Shown here: positions 42,841 through 50,354 of the stretch, piece after piece
Numbering within the stretch: the first letter of the stretch is position 1
Layout of the letters: each line of letters begins with the position of its first letter
Assembly (NCBI GenBank): GCA_002050455.1
Contig: MWZA01000169.1
Location: 1 to 50,354 of the forward strand
DNA from: Acidobacteria bacterium 5-1
GTDB lineage: Bacteria > Acidobacteriota > Blastocatellia > Pyrinomonadales > Pyrinomonadaceae
DNA length: 50,354 bases
Direction of reading: 5' to 3'
Made by a program: the position numbers and the translations under genes
Notes under the pieces: generated by a model
Database searches by the model: none
Told to the model about the DNA's origin: nothing
What the model saw: only the letters and a program-made list of their open reading frames with translations

Positions 42841-44799
42841 CTACTCTTCTATTTCACACAATTGTTTAAGTTTCCGCAAATAATTCATTACCGTCGCCAC
42901 AAAAGTCGAATGCGACCAGGTCAGCGGCGATACAGAAACAGCTTCGCCCGTCGACGGATTGACTTGCTCTGCCAGAACGCCCGACGGCAGAGCGTTTTTC
43001 GCCGCCCACTCCAAAATCTCAATCACGCCCGTTAAATCTTCCCGTGTTTTGGCAACCGCAATTCGGTAATCAGCCAGCCAAAATGTGCAGACAAACCAAG
43101 CATTGCCCGTAACTTCTTTGGAAACCTGCATATAATCATCGTTTTCAAAACGCGCCACGCCGCCGATTTCCGTATCAATCCAAAGTTTTTTCTCAATCGC
43201 CCGCATCGTGTTTCTGACAAGTTCGTCTTCGGCGCAAAAAACTCCGAAATAAAACGTGCCGAACAAGGAAGCGTCAACGGTTGTGTCGGCATCAAAAAGT
43301 TCGTCGCCGTGAAACTGCAAACAGCGCAGAAATCTGCCAAGTTCTTCGCTGTAAAGATACTCGCGCATCGCCGCGACAATTTCATCGGCAGCCGTTTCAT
43401 ATTTTTCGGCGCGTTCGTGTTCGGCAAACATCCGCGCAAAATTTGCCGCCGCGCGAAGTCCGCCGACAACCGTCGCACAAGTAAATGTATGAATACCGCG
43501 CTGATTTTCCCACAAATTCCACGACGGAAGCGGCAGTTTTAGATTTTCATCGCGGAACGCGCACATAAATTCCGCCGCTTTGACAATCAGCGAGCGATAA
43601 AAACGACGGACAAATTCGATTTCACGAAATTGGTCGTAATGTTCCCACAAAGCCCAGATGACCAACGCGGTTTCGTCTTCCTGAATCGGCACGAGCCGCT
43701 TTTGCGCCCAAACGTCCCACGCCGCGTGCCAGCCCGAAGCCACCGTGCCGTCGGAATTATATTTTTGCAGAAAATAACCGTCGTCGTGAATAATTTTCGC
43801 GCACAGCTCGAAAAAATTGCGCGTCAGAAACGGATAACCGGCGAGGTCGAGCGCATTGGCGACAAATGCGCCGTCGCGTGTCCACAGATAACTGTAATGG
43901 TCGGTTGCTCTATCGGTAACGTCTGAATCATTGGCGGCTAAAATCGCGCCGCCCGCGTCAACCTGCGTGCGGATTATAAGCAGCGAACGCTTAAAAAGAT
44001 TTATCACTTCGGGCGATAAATCGGCAAAATCCATCTCGTTTTTATTGACCCAAACGCGCCAGTAATTCTCCGTGTAATTTAAATATGTTTGGGGCATTTG
44101 TTCATGAACGTGATTATTAAGTTTAATGATTTCATCGTGCGAAAATCCGGCGCAAATCCAATAAAAAAACTCTTTCGTTTCCTGCGCTTTGAGATTCAGA
44201 TAAATTCCGATGGTCGAATCAACCGAGCCTTCCGTTATTGCGCCGCCTTTGAGTTCGCCGTCTTCAGCATCGCGCCAAGTTCCTTCCGCGTCGCGGAAAG
44301 CCTTTCTGCCCGTCGAAAAAACGTCGAAATGCGGCGCGGTATTGATTAAAAAGTAACGATGTTTTTTGTAATGAACAAGCGCAAGGCTTTCCGGGTCGTA
44401 AAAGGCGGTGTCGCCGAATTTATTTTCGTAGATGCGAAAATCGTGATGCAGAAAAACGCGGATTTCTCTTTGGTAATCGCGTAAATTTGCAACACGAACG
44501 CGCCGCAAAAAGATATTTTCGTGGCTGGCAACCGTGTCGTTGCAAACGATTTCAATGCCGAGCGTTTCGTTGGTTAGCCGAACGTCGGTTACGAGCGTTT
44601 CCGGCAAATAACAAAGTTTCCGTTTCCAATCATCCGAAAAAATCCACGAAAACTCGCCGTCCGCCCAAATACCGAACCGAAACGGAAAACCTTCCGTGTG
44701 ATTTTCCTGCCCGACGTGCGGAAAATAAACGTCGCGGATTTGGTATTTATCGTCAAAAGTTACGAGCAATGAGCCGTTTCCGACGGGAATATCACGCAT
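42841..44799 (-). CDS. GH15-family glucoamylase-like glycoside hydrolase
   Basis: This 652-residue protein has an N-terminal beta-sandwich (about 1-250, starting MRDIPVGNGSLLVTFDDKYQ) and a GH15 (alpha/alpha)6 barrel. Catalytic segments are HYSYLWTRDGAFVANALD, VPIQEDETALVIWALWEHY (general acid glutamate) and LAEQVNPSTGEAVSVSPLTW with SHSTFV (general base glutamate). It probably removes glucose from alpha-1,4 or alpha-1,6 glucans, or trehalose as in some GH15 members. No signal peptide is seen, so it acts inside the cell. The vapBC pair lies just upstream on the same strand (6-nt gap). Confidence 0.88.
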   Translation of the reverse strand: MRDIPVGNGSLLVTFDDKYQIRDVYFPHVGQENHTEGFPFRFGIWADGEFSWIFSDDWKRKLCYLPETLVTDVRLTNETLGIEIVCNDTVASHENIFLRRVRVANLRDYQREIRVFLHHDFRIYENKFGDTAFYDPESLALVHYKKHRYFLINTAPHFDVFSTGRKAFRDAEGTWRDAEDGELKGGAITEGSVDSTIGIYLNLKAQETKEFFYWICAGFSHDEIIKLNNHVHEQMPQTYLNYTENYWRVWVNKNEMDFADLSPEVINLFKRSLLIIRTQVDAGGAILAANDSDVTDRATDHYSYLWTRDGAFVANALDLAGYPFLTRNFFELCAKIIHDDGYFLQKYNSDGTVASGWHAAWDVWAQKRLVPIQEDETALVIWALWEHYDQFREIEFVRRFYRSLIVKAAEFMCAFRDENLKLPLPSWNLWENQRGIHTFTCATVVGGLRAAANFARMFAEHERAEKYETAADEIVAAMREYLYSEELGRFLRCLQFHGDELFDADTTVDASLFGTFYFGVFCAEDELVRNTMRAIEKKLWIDTEIGGVARFENDDYMQVSKEVTGNAWFVCTFWLADYRIAVAKTREDLTGVIEILEWAAKNALPSGVLAEQVNPSTGEAVSVSPLTWSHSTFVATVMNYLRKLKQLCEIEE

Positions 44800-44804
44800 A
44801 ATGT

Positions 44805-45203
44805 TTAGATTGTGAGAATATTTTTGACAAGATTCGGAGCGACTTTATCAAGCCGATTGTCGTTTGTCCAAAATTCGTCGCAGTTATGATAAACGGCGGC
44901 AAGATGCAAAGCGTCGGGTGTTTTTAAGCCTGTGAAATCAGCGCGAAGTTTTGCCGCTTTGTCGAAAACCTTGCTTGGCATAGCGAGAATTTTTTGCGCG
45001 TTGAAAAATGCTTGATAAAGTTTTTGCAGTTGGAAATCTTTTGTTCTGAGCGGTATCACCAAGCATTCGAGACGAGCCAAAGGCGAATAACAAAAATCGG
45101 CTGACGGCGAAGCGTTCATTAAGGTTTCAATTCGACTTGAATAAATCAGATGCTTTTCGACAATGTAGATAATGATGCAGGCATCGAGATAAATTCTGCT
45201 CAT
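44805..45203 (-). CDS. PIN-domain ribonuclease toxin (VapC-like)
   Basis: This 132-residue PIN-domain protein has the acidic residues of the nuclease site: D in RIYLDACIIIY, E in ARLECLV, D in LKTPDALHLAAV and D in FWTNDNRLDKV. VapC toxins cleave tRNA or rRNA. ATG 45203 overlaps the antitoxin stop (ATGA), so it is preferred over TTG 45209 of the ORF track. The pair is intact. Confidence 0.88.
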   Translation of the reverse strand: MSRIYLDACIIIYIVEKHLIYSSRIETLMNASPSADFCYSPLARLECLVIPLRTKDFQLQKLYQAFFNAQKILAMPSKVFDKAAKLRADFTGLKTPDALHLAAVYHNCDEFWTNDNRLDKVAPNLVKNILTI

Positions 45204-45448
45204 TCCCAAGAATTCCTCGCTTCATTGATTTGCGCTTCGATTTCTTCCGCCGAATAGCTTTTTCGATTGGCAAATTCAGGACTTTTGAGCAATTCCAAAA
45301 CTTCCCGCGCATTGCCTTCGACTTTCTGCGCTCCGTTTGTTTCTTCGAGCAAAGTAACAATTGCCCGCGCTTTTCGCGTTACGCGCAAAGGCTCAAGCAA
45401 TCTGACACTGCCGTCAACATCAATTTCCGCTTCGACTGTTTGCAGCAT
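45200..45448 (-). CDS. VapB-like antitoxin with an AF2212-like N-terminus
   Basis: The 82-residue protein has an N-terminal beta segment (VEAEIDVDGSVRLLEPLRV) like the AF2212/DUF104 antitoxins and a helical C-terminus (YSAEEIEAQINEARNSWE) suited to wrap a PIN toxin. ATG 45448 is 9 nt after GGAG; the ORF-track start at TTG 45463 lies before the ribosome binding site. The stop codon overlaps the toxin start, which is typical of vapBC. An extended -10 promoter lies 25 nt upstream. Confidence 0.8.
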   Translation of the reverse strand: MLQTVEAEIDVDGSVRLLEPLRVTRKARAIVTLLEETNGAQKVEGNAREVLELLKSPEFANRKSYSAEEIEAQINEARNSWE

Positions 45449-45472
45449 ATTTTTCTTCTCCAAAACACTTCA

Positions 45473-45481
45473 ATTATAGCA
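45473..45481 (-). promoter_or_regulatory. Extended -10 promoter of the vapBC-like pair
   Basis: On the minus strand TGCTATAAT is a perfect extended -10 element (TGN-TATAAT), placing the transcript start about 18 nt before the ATG. No good -35 box is seen, which is common for extended -10 promoters. It lies just past the end of the kinase remnant. Confidence 0.6.
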
Positions 45482-45499
45482 CGAAATAAACCGTCGTTA

Positions 45500-45678
45500 T
45501 TATTTCAAATCCGCAATCCAAATGTTGCCCGTCGTTTCGGCATATTCAAAAGCGATTTGATTTCCCAAAGGCAACCACGTCGGATAGCGAACCTAAGAAT
45601 TTAACTTCGCGTAATTCGTCAATTGTTTTTGTTGTTTGTGTTGAGCGCGAAACCCGATAGAGATTCCAAACGCCGTTA
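45500..45678 (-). pseudogene. 3' remnant of a third kinase paralog with PD40/TolB-like propeller end
   Basis: Directly after the stop of the complete kinase gene the minus strand reads RNGVWNLYRVSRSTQTTKTI. After a frameshift near 45580-45600 it continues RYPTWLPLGNQIAFEYAETT then GNIWIADLK and a stop at 45500-45502. This is the typical C-terminal end of the beta-propeller found in many acidobacterial Ser/Thr kinases, not of TPR proteins. So a kinase with another sensor type once ended here. Confidence 0.7.
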
Positions 45679-48372
45679 CGGAATACCGACGCGCCTAACC
45701 AATTCATGATAGCGCGGGTCGCCGCGCAGCGGATCAAGGCGCGGGTCCACTTGAAGATAAGCCATCCACAGCTCTCGCTCCTGATATGATTTTTCCAGAT
45801 ATTCAAACGCTTTATCCTTATCCCCTATCTGGGCATTTATACACGCGCCAGAAAAAGAATGAGCCGTGCTGTATTCATAATACCTTTTGGCATGCTCGCG
45901 CAAAACTCCCTGCCAACCCGATGTTTGATATGCGGTCTTAAAAAGCTGTCTGGTTTTTTCGTCTGTTTTCGCTAATGTTTGAAATCTCATGAGCCGTTCA
46001 AACGCTTCCGAGTTATTGCCCTGCATTTCTAATCCCCCAACATACCAAAAGATGCCGACGGCGCCATTCGGATTCATGGCAGCGAGTCTTTCTAATTGCT
46101 GGTCAGCCTCGTCATAGCGGCGGGCATAAGTCAAAACAATCTTATATATCGCTTGATGATAATACGCTGCTGGGTCGAGGTCGATGGCGGTCTTAATTTC
46201 CGTAATCGCCTCGTCAAAACGTCCGCCCGGACCCATCAGAAAACGCGCATAAATATTATGTGCCTGCGGAGAATCGGGCTTTAACTCGATGGCGCGTTTA
46301 CACGACGCTTCCGCCCCGGCAAAATCATATTCGTAATACATTTTGTTTTCGCATAACACGCTATACGCTTCTGACAAATTCTGATCCAGCTCCAGCGCCT
46401 TATTGATTGCATCCATCGATTGTTGGTGCTCCTCGTGGACGTTAGTAGCTCTGCTCCCAAAATTGGAAAATGAGCGGTGGGCGTGAGCCTTGCCCGCCCA
46501 CGCCCGCGCATAATTCGGATCAAGCCGGATAGCTTGCTCAAAAGCCTCCACCGCCTTCCGTGAATCCGTTGTGGTTCTCTTGTCATTTAAATAAATCCCT
46601 TGCAGATAGAGCCGATACGCTTCTTCGTTGGTCGTCCCGCGCTTTGCCGTCGCACCGCTCGACGTGCTGCCGAATCGCGCCGACAATTTGTTTCCGACTT
46701 CGCCCGCGATTGCGTCCTGCATCGCAAAAACATTCGCCGCATCCTTCTCAGTTGTATAAGTTTCTTCTATCTGACCGCTCGCCACATTAATAAGCTGTGA
46801 TGTAACGCGGATTTTCCCGCCCGCCAATTGATAATTCGACGCGAGAACGTAATCAACCTGCTGCTCCTGCCCGGCGGCAAGCGAGTCTTGATTGATGTCC
46901 GCATATTTGCGCGTCGCGCTCAAAGGTCGAACAATGAAACCTTTTATCGAACCGAGTTTGAGAATCAATGAATCGGCAATCCCGATTTCGTAAATCTCGT
47001 CGCGGTTCGCCGCGCCGATTGGTTTAAGCGGCAAAACAGCGATTGATTTTTTGCCGCCGCCCATCGCGGGTTTCGCTCCGGCGTAAAAATAATAAGCGAG
47101 AGCGATTACGCCGCCGAGCAAGACAATCGAAACAATCGCGGCGAGCGATTTACGCCGTTTGATTTGCCGCGAAAAACTGTATTGCGTCTCGTTGGTTTGA
47201 ACGTTCGCGCCGCCGGTCGCGGCGCGTAAAATTTCAGTCGCGCCTGCGTCCGACGCGCCGGAACGCGCTAGTTTTTCGTCCGCTTTCAGATTTTCACGCA
47301 AATCCTTTAAATCCGTGAGAACGTCCTTCATCGTTTGATAACGCTCGTCCTTGTTTTTGCGAAGCGTTTTCGAGACGATGCGCTGCATTTCGTTCGGCAC
47401 GTCTTCTGAAAAGCGCGAAAGCGGATGCGGTTCGGAATTTATCAAATTGGCGAAACTCTCCGACACCGAATCGCCCGCAAACGGCGTTCTGCCCGCAAGC
47501 ATTTCATAAATCAACACGCCGAGACTGAAAATATCTGTCCGCTCGTCAACCCGCTCGCCCTTCGCTTGTTCGGGCGACATATAGTTGACCGTCCCCAGAA
47601 TCACGCCTTGTGCCGTTTCGTTTTGTTTGACGGTTGATTGTTCCAAGCCGAGAATGGATTTGTTTTTTTGCTCGACGAGCTTTGCCAATCCAAAATCCAG
47701 AATCTTCACATAACCGTCGGGGCGAATCATTATATTTTCGGGCTTGATGTCGCGGTGAACCAGATGCGCTTCGTGCGCCGTGCAGAGTGCGCCTGCGATT
47801 TGAATCGAGATGTCCAAAACTTCCGACAGTTTCAAAGGTTTTTCCTTGAAAGTCTCGCGCACGGTTTTGCCTTTGATAAATTCGCTGACAATGTAATGCG
47901 CTCCGTCCGATTCGCCGATTTCATAAATAACCAAAATGTTCGGATGATTTAACGACGATGCGGCTTTTGCTTCCTGAATAAAACGATTGAGATTCGATTC
48001 GTCCCGACTGAATTTTTCGTTGAGGATTTTGACGGCGACTTGGCGGTCGAGTTTTTTGTCTTCAGCAAGATAAACCTCGCCCATTCCGCCTTCGCCAATG
48101 AGTGCAATAATTTTATAACGGTCAAGCCATTGTCCGATTTCGAGTTTGTTTTCCGCTGCGACCATCATTTCCGCGACTTCGCCGATTGGCGCTTGCTGCA
48201 TAAAGTGGTCGTCATCCGCGTTTTCAAACGATGCCAGCAAAATTTCGACTTCACGGCGCAGACCGGCATCGTCAGCGCAGGCATCGGCTAAAAACACTTC
48301 GCGCTCGTCGGGCGCGTGTTCGAGTGCCGATTGAAAAACCTGTTTTACCTGTTGCCATTTTTTGCCTGTCAT
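45676..48372 (-). CDS. Ser/Thr protein kinase with TolB-like and TPR domains
   Basis: This 898-residue membrane protein has an N-terminal helical part (1-80), a PknB-type kinase domain (about 85-345: G-loop IGEGGMGEVYLAE, K115, HRDIKPENIMIR, DFGLAKL, GTVNYMSPEQAKGE, TDIFSLGVLIYEML), a linker, one membrane helix near 410-430 (LAAIVSIVLLGGVIALAYYF), a TolB N-terminal-like domain (KKSIAVLPLKPIGAANRDE, IADSLILKLG) and about five TPR units (EAFEQAIRLDPNYARAWAG and similar). It ends DPRLDPLRGDPRYHELVRRV. Kinases of this build probably sense signals outside and phosphorylate proteins inside the cell. The partner is unknown. Confidence 0.92.
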   Translation of the reverse strand: MTGKKWQQVKQVFQSALEHAPDEREVFLADACADDAGLRREVEILLASFENADDDHFMQQAPIGEVAEMMVAAENKLEIGQWLDRYKIIALIGEGGMGEVYLAEDKKLDRQVAVKILNEKFSRDESNLNRFIQEAKAASSLNHPNILVIYEIGESDGAHYIVSEFIKGKTVRETFKEKPLKLSEVLDISIQIAGALCTAHEAHLVHRDIKPENIMIRPDGYVKILDFGLAKLVEQKNKSILGLEQSTVKQNETAQGVILGTVNYMSPEQAKGERVDERTDIFSLGVLIYEMLAGRTPFAGDSVSESFANLINSEPHPLSRFSEDVPNEMQRIVSKTLRKNKDERYQTMKDVLTDLKDLRENLKADEKLARSGASDAGATEILRAATGGANVQTNETQYSFSRQIKRRKSLAAIVSIVLLGGVIALAYYFYAGAKPAMGGGKKSIAVLPLKPIGAANRDEIYEIGIADSLILKLGSIKGFIVRPLSATRKYADINQDSLAAGQEQQVDYVLASNYQLAGGKIRVTSQLINVASGQIEETYTTEKDAANVFAMQDAIAGEVGNKLSARFGSTSSGATAKRGTTNEEAYRLYLQGIYLNDKRTTTDSRKAVEAFEQAIRLDPNYARAWAGKAHAHRSFSNFGSRATNVHEEHQQSMDAINKALELDQNLSEAYSVLCENKMYYEYDFAGAEASCKRAIELKPDSPQAHNIYARFLMGPGGRFDEAITEIKTAIDLDPAAYYHQAIYKIVLTYARRYDEADQQLERLAAMNPNGAVGIFWYVGGLEMQGNNSEAFERLMRFQTLAKTDEKTRQLFKTAYQTSGWQGVLREHAKRYYEYSTAHSFSGACINAQIGDKDKAFEYLEKSYQERELWMAYLQVDPRLDPLRGDPRYHELVRRVGIP

Positions 48373-48446
48373 CCTTTTAGGTTTCAGATTTTAAGCCGAT
48401 TTGAAATTTGAAAGTTAATACTGTTCATCTCGTCAATTCAAAACTT

Positions 48447-49768
48447 TCATTGCCGAAGACCGACGCGCTTGACCAATTCATCAAATCGCGGGTCGTCGCG
48501 CAACGGGTCGAGGCGCGGGTCAACCAGTGCGCCGGGACGAATTTTACGGTTTTCAAAACGCTTGTTCAGCAATTCAAATGCTTTATCCTTTTCGCCCAAC
48601 GCGGCGTAATACGTCGTCAGATTATCCCACGATAAATCAAATTGTTGGCTTTCATCGGTTATCGTTCGCAAGAATCCTTGCCAACCGCCTTTGGCAAAAC
48701 TTTCGCGTAATAAAGCCGCCTTTTGCGGTTCGCCGTTTAGTTCCTGATATTTAGCCTGTTCTTCGACCGCTTCGGCATAATTGCCTTTCATCCAATAAGC
48801 GAGAGAGAAATTGTAATGCACCGACGGATAAGTGGCATCAAGTTCGACCGTTTTCTTCAACTGTGCGATTGCCTCGTCGTATCTTCGCATAATAAAATAT
48901 ATCATGCCGTATTCACGATTGATGATGAGTGAGAACGGCTCAATTTCCAGTGCCCGCCTTTGCATTGCTAAAGCCTCTTCATACTTTTTCTGCGAACCCA
49001 ATAAATTGCGGTAATAATGATATGTCATCGCGTAGTTCGGATTAAGTTCGATGGCGCGTTGATACTCGCGCTCCGCTCCATCGTCATCGCCGTCCTGAAA
49101 CAAGACTAGTCCGAGAGCAGTGTGCGCTTCGCCTAACTCCGGGTCGAGCGATAAGGCTTTCAGCACGGCATCTTTCGCTTTCGGCTTTGTTTCGCTCAAC
49201 GGCGCGATGCGATAACTTTCAAATGCCAGATAGTTTTCGGCAATTCCGGCATAACCGAGCGCGTAATTCGGGTCAACCGCGACCGACTGCTGAAAATAGT
49301 CAAGTGCTTTCTGCATATCCGACTTCGTGCGTTTGTTCAAATGGAAACGCCCTTTCAGATAAAGCTGATAGGCTTCCGGGTTTGTCGTGGAGTTCTTCGC
49401 CAGACGTTGCTCGTCCGCGCCTGAGAATTTCACCCGCAGTTTGTTTGAAACATCGCGGGCAATCTCGCTTTGCAATGAAACAAGGTCGATAGTTTTGCGG
49501 TTGTATTGCTCGCTCCAAATCACGTTTTCTGTCTGCGCGTCAACCAATTCCAGACTCAATGTTAATTGCTCGCCGCGCTGGACGACGCGCCCGTTAACAA
49601 TCGCCTGCACGTTTAGCTCTTTGCCGACGGTTTGCGGATTTGTTTCCTTACCTTTGTAACGAAAAACGGTTGAACGCGCCTTGACATTCAGATTCGGCAA
49701 TTGCGACAAACTGCCAATCAGCGTTTCGGTCATTCCGTCCGACAGATACTCGATGTCCGCATTACCGC
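48447..49768 (-). CDS. TolB-like and TPR part of a second Ser/Thr kinase (5'-truncated at an inverted junction)
   Basis: Reading from the junction, the minus strand encodes NADIEYLSDGMTETLIGSLS (TolB-like domain), then YQLYLKGRFHLNKRT and several TPR units, ending RLDPLRDDPRFDELVKRVGL. It is a paralog of the upstream-ending kinase (same end motif). The ORF track extends it to 49883, but the first 38 residues (from MPMMRSNSLG) are the antisense of kinase codons and are not real. Its true 5' part (kinase C-lobe and membrane helix) lies in reverse at 49768-50354. Confidence 0.85.
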
Positions 49769-50354
49769 CGTTTGCGGGCGAAACAACGAGCGACACGATT
49801 AGCGCGATTCTGAGTAAAAATCCCGCCCCTCTTGCCGCAAGCGTTCCTGACATTCCCAAAGAATTGGAACGCATCATCGGCAAAACGCTCAGAAAAAACC
49901 GCGAGGAACGCTATCACCATATCAAGGAATTGCTGATTGATTTGAAAGATTTCAAAAAAGAATTGGAGTTTAACGAAATACTTGAGCGTTCAACCGCGCC
50001 TTCAACAAATGATGAAGCGGCGACTAATAATTCGGCGGTTGTTACATCTGCACAAACCGCGCAACCGGCATCGAGCGCGGAATATATTTTCGGGGAAATC
50101 AAACAGCACAAGCGCGGAGTTCTGGCAGTTTTAGCGATTTTGCTGGTGTCGTCGATTGGTTTTGGCTACTGGTTTTTATCGCATCGCGTGGCTTCAACCA
50201 ATGTTCGGCAGATTGAATCAATCGCCGTCTTGCCTTTTATAAACGAAAGCGGTAATGCGGACATCGAGTATCTGTCGGACGGAATGACCGAAACGCTGAT
50301 TGGCAGTTTGTCGCAATTGCCGAATCTGAATGTCAAGGCGCGTTCAACCGTTTT
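49663..50354. repeat. Perfect 106-nt inverted repeat closing the window
   Basis: 49663-49768 is the exact reverse complement of 50249-50354, with no mismatch seen in 106 nt, and the arm may continue past the window end. The 480-nt middle holds the plus-strand kinase part. Inverting the whole segment joins that part to the minus-strand TPR part in frame. Confidence 0.95.
49768..50354 (+). CDS. Kinase C-lobe, membrane helix and TolB-like start of the second kinase (partial, both ends missing)
   Basis: This frame is absent from the ORF track because it has neither start nor stop. From 49768 it reads PPFAGETTSDTISAILSKNP, LERIIGKTLRKNREERYHHI, a linker, a membrane helix near GVLAVLAILLVSSIGFGYWF, IESIAVLPFINESGNADIEY and runs open to the window end at RSTVF. 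It matches residues from about 300 on in the complete kinase (PFAGDSVSESFANLI, KTLRKNKDERYQTM). The kinase N-lobe and catalytic loop are missing upstream, where the sequence switches to the opposite strand of the same gene. Confidence 0.85.

Noticed and set aside
45546-45806. 86-aa ORF at the end of the kinase gene as an independent gene
   Set aside because: Its first half overlaps the kinase gene in another frame; only the second half is protein-like, and it is a propeller remnant.
49769-49883. N-terminal extension of the minus-strand TPR ORF (MPMMRSNSLGMSGTL...)
   Set aside because: These codons are the antisense of the plus-strand kinase coding sequence; the true protein begins before the inverted junction.

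Overview
The window is bacterial chromosomal DNA of moderate to low GC. Its content points to Acidobacteriota, most likely Blastocatellia: Ser/Thr kinases fused to TolB-like and TPR domains, an Alternative Complex III plus caa3-type oxidase cluster, and many short-period intergenic repeats arranged as inverted pairs. This placement is inferred from gene content; there is no rRNA or tRNA in the window to confirm it.

Layout. 1-3 kb: the end of a nickel/cobalt-type permease, a complete HX4DH-motif Ni/Co permease, and a glycogen debranching enzyme. 3.2-7 kb: a stand-alone Clp D2-like AAA+ unfoldase, an unknown small protein, a DUF374 acyltransferase and a YidB-like membrane protein. 7-9.2 kb: heme A synthase, then a coupled trio of a CPXCG zinc-ribbon gene (interrupted by an in-frame TGA), tlyA and a DUF5522 protein. 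9.2-11.5 kb: an arsenic island, with arsR divergent from arsI, an aquaporin and arsC. 11.8-19.6 kb: inositol-3-phosphate synthase, a UvrD-type helicase, a GHMP kinase, a DedA protein, a secreted protein and a ROK kinase without its zinc motif. 19.8-33.8 kb: actABCDEF, a small membrane protein, sco, ctaC, ctaD, ctaE and ctaF, a respiratory chain running from quinol to oxygen. ctaA at 7-8 kb supplies heme A for it. 34-37 kb: two LolA-like proteins and a LolD-like ATPase with no permease. 37.2-37.6 kb: a decayed toxin-antitoxin pair. 37.6-42.6 kb: a radical SAM protein, the TIGR02587/TIGR02588 pair, pyruvate kinase and an AlbA_2 protein. 42.8-50.35 kb: a GH15 glucoamylase-like enzyme, an intact VapBC-like pair, a third-paralog kinase remnant, a complete kinase-TolB-TPR protein, and a second kinase of the same type.

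The window ends in a perfect 106-nt inverted repeat. The second kinase gene is split across it: its 3' part lies on the minus strand and its middle part on the plus strand. Inverting the segment between the arms would rejoin the reading frame. This is either an amplification/assembly fold-back or a real inversion. No gene start should be trusted beyond about 49.77 kb.

No clearly new multi-gene system is evident. The best leads are the stand-alone Clp-like ATPase with an IGF tripeptide where ClpP-binding loops sit, the in-frame TGA in the CPXCG gene, the heptamer repeat captured in the actE signal peptide, the lone LolD-like ATPase between LolA-like proteins, and an orphan terminator that suggests a small RNA. 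Many start codons in the ORF track were moved to positions with a ribosome binding site; the reason is given in each entry.
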